From CAZTGZ01 sp964613385 (lineage in GTDB: Bacteria > Bacteroidota > Bacteroidia > NS11-12g > UBA9320): a stretch of 62,732 bases of DNA. The translations under genes and the position numbers were made by a program. Each line of letters starts with the position of its first letter. The first letter of the stretch is position 1. The stretch is taken from positions 1 through 62,732 of the forward strand of contig CAZTGZ010000015.1 of the NCBI GenBank assembly GCA_964613385.1. The letters run 5' to 3'. Shown here one piece after another: positions 60,318 to 62,732 of this stretch. Under the pieces are notes generated by a model. It did no database searches. It was not told where the DNA came from and saw only the letters and a list, made by a program, of their open reading frames with translations.

Positions 60318-61508
60318 TCATCCGATAACTCCCAGCGATTTTCCAACTTTGGTAAATGCTGCAATGGCTTTATCCAAATGTTCTCTCGAATGACCGGCAG
60401 AAATCTGAACCCTGATTCGCGCTTGTCCCTTAGGAACCACAGGGAAATAGAAACCAATGACATAAATTCCTTCTTCCAGTAGGGCCGCAGCCATTTTTTG
60501 AGAAAGAACCGCATCATATAACATAATTGGGACAATTGGATGTGTACCCGGCTTAATGTCAAATCCCGCCTTGGTTATTTCCGCTCTGAAATATGCAGTA
60601 TTTGCATGTAATCTGTCGCGAAGCTCAGTCGTTTCACTCAGCATGTCTATCACAGCGATGGAAGCCCCTGTGATGGAGGGCGCCAATGTATTACTGAATA
60701 AGTAAGGCCTGGACCTCTGTCTCAGCATTTCAATAATTTCCTTTCGCCCCGAAGTGAATCCTCCCGATGCTCCACCCAACGCTTTGCCGAGTGTGCCGGT
60801 AATAATATCAATTCTGCCCATTACACCGCAATGTTCGTGAGTTCCTCTTCCGGTGGCACCCATAAATCCGCTGGCATGGCATTCGTCAATCATAATTAAG
60901 GCGCGATAGCGGTCTGCCAAATCGCAAATGGCACTTAGATTGGCTATGGTTCCGTCCATAGAGAATACTCCATCGGTTACAATAATTCGGTTTCGATGAT
61001 GGCTGCAGGCTTGAAGTTTTGCCTCTAAGTCCGCCATGTCATTGTGCTTGTAACGTTGCCTTTCCGCTTTACACAAACGCACTCCGTCTATTATGGAAGC
61101 ATGATTCAGTTCATCGCTGATAATGGCGTCTTCTTCATTAAACAAGGGTTCGAAAACACCACCATTTGCATCAAAAGCAGCGGCATATAAGATGGTGTCC
61201 TCAGTTCCGAGGAATCCGGAAATTTTAGCCTCCAGTGTTTTGTGTATGTCCTGGGTTCCGCAAATAAACCTAACACTCGACATACCATATCCATGCGTAT
61301 CAATGCTTTTTTTAGCTGCTTCTGTTACCGTAGGGTGAGAAGACAGACCCAAATAATTGTTTGCACAGAAATTAATGACTTCACTTCCGTTTTGTAATTT
61401 AATATCAGCTCCCTGTGGAGAGGCGATAATCCTTTCGGATTTAAAAAGGCCGGCTTCTTTAATCTGTTGAAGCTCACGTTCCAAAATAGGTTTGAGTGTT
61501 TCGTACAT
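60318..61508 (-). CDS. kbl: Glycine C-acetyltransferase (2-amino-3-ketobutyrate CoA ligase)
   Basis: A PLP enzyme of the alpha-oxoamine synthase group; it splits 2-amino-3-ketobutyrate and CoA into glycine and acetyl-CoA in threonine breakdown. The 396-residue product matches Kbl in length and motifs: NFCANNYLGLSSHP, FICGTQDIHK, MIDECHASGFMGATGRGT (Asp208 and His211) and TLGKALGGASGG with PLP-binding Lys242. Bacteroidota paralogues of this group include serine palmitoyltransferase, but the front and CoA-binding parts fit Kbl better. tdh is not adjacent. A good promoter lies 17 bp upstream. Confidence 0.93.
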   Translation of the reverse strand: MYETLKPILERELQQIKEAGLFKSERIIASPQGADIKLQNGSEVINFCANNYLGLSSHPTVTEAAKKSIDTHGYGMSSVRFICGTQDIHKTLEAKISGFLGTEDTILYAAAFDANGGVFEPLFNEEDAIISDELNHASIIDGVRLCKAERQRYKHNDMADLEAKLQACSHHRNRIIVTDGVFSMDGTIANLSAICDLADRYRALIMIDECHASGFMGATGRGTHEHCGVMGRIDIITGTLGKALGGASGGFTSGRKEIIEMLRQRSRPYLFSNTLAPSITGASIAVIDMLSETTELRDRLHANTAYFRAEITKAGFDIKPGTHPIVPIMLYDAVLSQKMAAALLEEGIYVIGFYFPVVPKGQARIRVQISAGHSREHLDKAIAAFTKVGKSLGVIG

Positions 61509-61524
61509 ATTTGAATTAAAAGGT

Positions 61525-61532
61525 CAAAATTA
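61525..61532 (-). promoter_or_regulatory. -7 box for kbl
   Basis: TAATTTTG on the minus strand matches TAnnTTTG and would give a leader of about 11 nt. No clear -33 TTTG is seen. Confidence 0.5.
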
Positions 61533-61655
61533 GTCGAAAAAATGCACTGTTTGGCGTAAGGTTGCGTTCAGTTAAATCATTACCGCGGCAGTTTTGTTAA
61601 TTAACCTGTCAAAAGGGCGCAAAATCCTTTGGCATAAACATTGACTCCCAAAATG

Positions 61656-61663
61656 TACTTTTG
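61656..61663 (+). promoter_or_regulatory. -7 box for ftsH
   Basis: TACTTTTG matches TAnnTTTG and lies 17 bp before the ATG at 61680. A TTTG at 61628-61631 is 24 nt upstream, slightly beyond the usual spacing. Confidence 0.55.
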
Positions 61664-61679
61664 AACCATAAATTAAGCT

Positions 61680-62732
61680 ATGCCAGATTCCAAACAGGAA
61701 AAAAAGACCCGGATCGTTTTTAAAAAAGATCAGGAAGGATCAGATTCAAATCGCAACAACTCCAAGGGGGGTGATGATCCGAATATGAGAAAAAAGAGTG
61801 AGGGGAGGGGATTTAACTTTTATTGGATTTACATCATTGTTGCTGCCATTTTCCTCGGTATGATGTTTTTCCCTGCCGAACAGGGTAAGAACATCAGTAT
61901 GAAGGAATTACTCGAAATGGTCAGAAATGGCGATGTTAAGAGAGTAGTTGTCATCAATCGGGAAAGAGCACAGATTTTTCTAACTGACGATGCCCAAAAG
62001 AAGACCGAACATCAGAAACATATCAAGGAAAGAGGCCTGCTCGCAGCTTCTGATGCACCCGTTTACAGCTTAAGTGATATTGGAGACTTCGATCGTTTTG
62101 ATCAGAAAATCTCAGAGGCTCAGCTCGATGTTGCCATAGATGACCGCGTAGTTGTTGATACTGTGCGGGAGAAGAACTATGACGGCATCCTGAATTGGAT
62201 ATTCTTGATAGCGCTATTCGCGGGATTCTGGTTTTTGATTTTAAGAAGAATGGGCGGAGGACAAGGAGGAGCCGGACAAATATTCAATATTGGTAAATCC
62301 AAGGCGCAACTATTTGAGAAAGACACAAAAGTAACTGTAACTTTCAAGGATGTAGCAGGCCTGGATGAAGCGAAAGTGGAAGTAATGGAGATTGTTGATT
62401 TCCTGAAGAATCCCAAAAAATATTCAGATTTAGGAGGAAAAATTCCTAAAGGAGCCTTATTGGTAGGCCCTCCGGGAACAGGTAAAACGCTGTTGGCCAA
62501 AGCAGTTGCCGGTGAGGCTGAAGTGCCGTTTTTCTCGTTGTCGGGTTCAGATTTTGTGGAGATGTTTGTTGGTGTTGGTGCTTCCCGGGTGAGAGATTTA
62601 TTCAGACAGGCAAAAGAGAAAGCGCCATGCATTATTTTCATAGATGAAATTGATGCGGTAGGTAGGGCCAGAGGCAGGTCTATGATGCAAGGTGCCAATG
62701 ATGAAAGAGAAAGCACGCTGAATCAATTATTA
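61680..62732 (+). CDS. ftsH: ATP-dependent zinc metalloprotease FtsH, 5' part
   Basis: The first 351 codons; the gene continues beyond the window. FtsH is a membrane-bound AAA protease that removes damaged or unassembled membrane proteins. A charged cytoplasmic N-terminus (1-45) precedes transmembrane helix 1 (about 47-64). A periplasmic domain (66-165) and helix 2 (about 172-189) follow, then the AAA domain with Walker A GPPGTGKT (263-270) and Walker B IIFIDE (318-323). The pore loop MFVGVGASRVRD is also present. The HExxH protease site is outside the window. The N-terminal extension is longer than in E. coli, as is common in Bacteroidota. Confidence 0.96.
   Translation, partial: MPDSKQEKKTRIVFKKDQEGSDSNRNNSKGGDDPNMRKKSEGRGFNFYWIYIIVAAIFLGMMFFPAEQGKNISMKELLEMVRNGDVKRVVVINRERAQIFLTDDAQKKTEHQKHIKERGLLAASDAPVYSLSDIGDFDRFDQKISEAQLDVAIDDRVVVDTVREKNYDGILNWIFLIALFAGFWFLILRRMGGGQGGAGQIFNIGKSKAQLFEKDTKVTVTFKDVAGLDEAKVEVMEIVDFLKNPKKYSDLGGKIPKGALLVGPPGTGKTLLAKAVAGEAEVPFFSLSGSDFVEMFVGVGASRVRDLFRQAKEKAPCIIFIDEIDAVGRARGRSMMQGANDERESTLNQLL

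Overview
The window looks like a chromosomal segment of a Bacteroidota bacterium, most likely a gliding or surface-adhering member of the Flavobacteriales or a neighbouring order. Three kinds of evidence agree. Promoters match the Bacteroidota -7 box TAnnTTTG (TTTG at -33 where visible). Several products belong to families largely restricted to the phylum (PorV/PorQ, PorP/SprF, DUF5686, DUF4468, type IX secretion C-terminal signals). Many start codons lie only 4-5 nt after a -7 box. No phage, IS element, CRISPR array, rRNA or tRNA was seen. Ten Ns at 59426-59435 and one frame break in a repeat region show that this is a draft assembly.

Layout. 1-8.1 kb: the tail of a GIY-YIG nuclease, trhO, a three-gene envelope cluster with Cys- and His-rich motifs (possibly metal handling), tag, a prolyl oligopeptidase, a PorV/PorQ-like outer membrane protein and an AcpH-like hydrolase. 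8.1-18 kb: small exported proteins, an SRPBCC/GyrI-like protein, a VWA-AAA-DUF3089 trio, and a minus-strand run of ald, an alpha/beta hydrolase and a DUF5686 outer membrane protein. 18-24.2 kb: a beta-helix lipoprotein, an M1 aminopeptidase with a type IX sorting tail, and a lamin-tail surface protein. 24.2-31.1 kb: rpmH-rnpA-yidD, then an S41 protease, a TSUP transporter, an M28 peptidase, metF and rsgA, all tightly packed.

31.1-50.9 kb is the centrepiece. One very large gene, split into two reading frames here, encodes a SprB-like secreted adhesin. It has about fifty Cys-containing Ig-like modules, four PKD domains and a type B sorting domain. It is followed 22 nt later by a PorP/SprF-coiled coil-OmpA fusion, and a strong intrinsic terminator closes the unit. 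The frame break sits exactly where 89 bp present in the preceding repeat copy are missing. Restoring 89 bp gives one uninterrupted frame of 5,975 codons.

50.9-62.7 kb is housekeeping: a glutathione peroxidase lipoprotein, a DUF2147 protein, a ComM-type ATPase, a GNAT acetyltransferase, class I aldolase, accD, gcvH, a VanZ-like protein, a TonB-like energy transducer, then menC, menA (broken by the N gap), an atypical SDR and kbl on the minus strand, and the first 351 codons of ftsH.

Functional links: the aminopeptidase, the lamin-tail protein and the giant adhesin all look like cell-surface or type IX secretion cargo, and the PorV/PorQ-like and PorP/SprF-OmpA proteins are plausible outer membrane partners. 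The core secretion genes (porK, L, M, N, sov) are not in the window.
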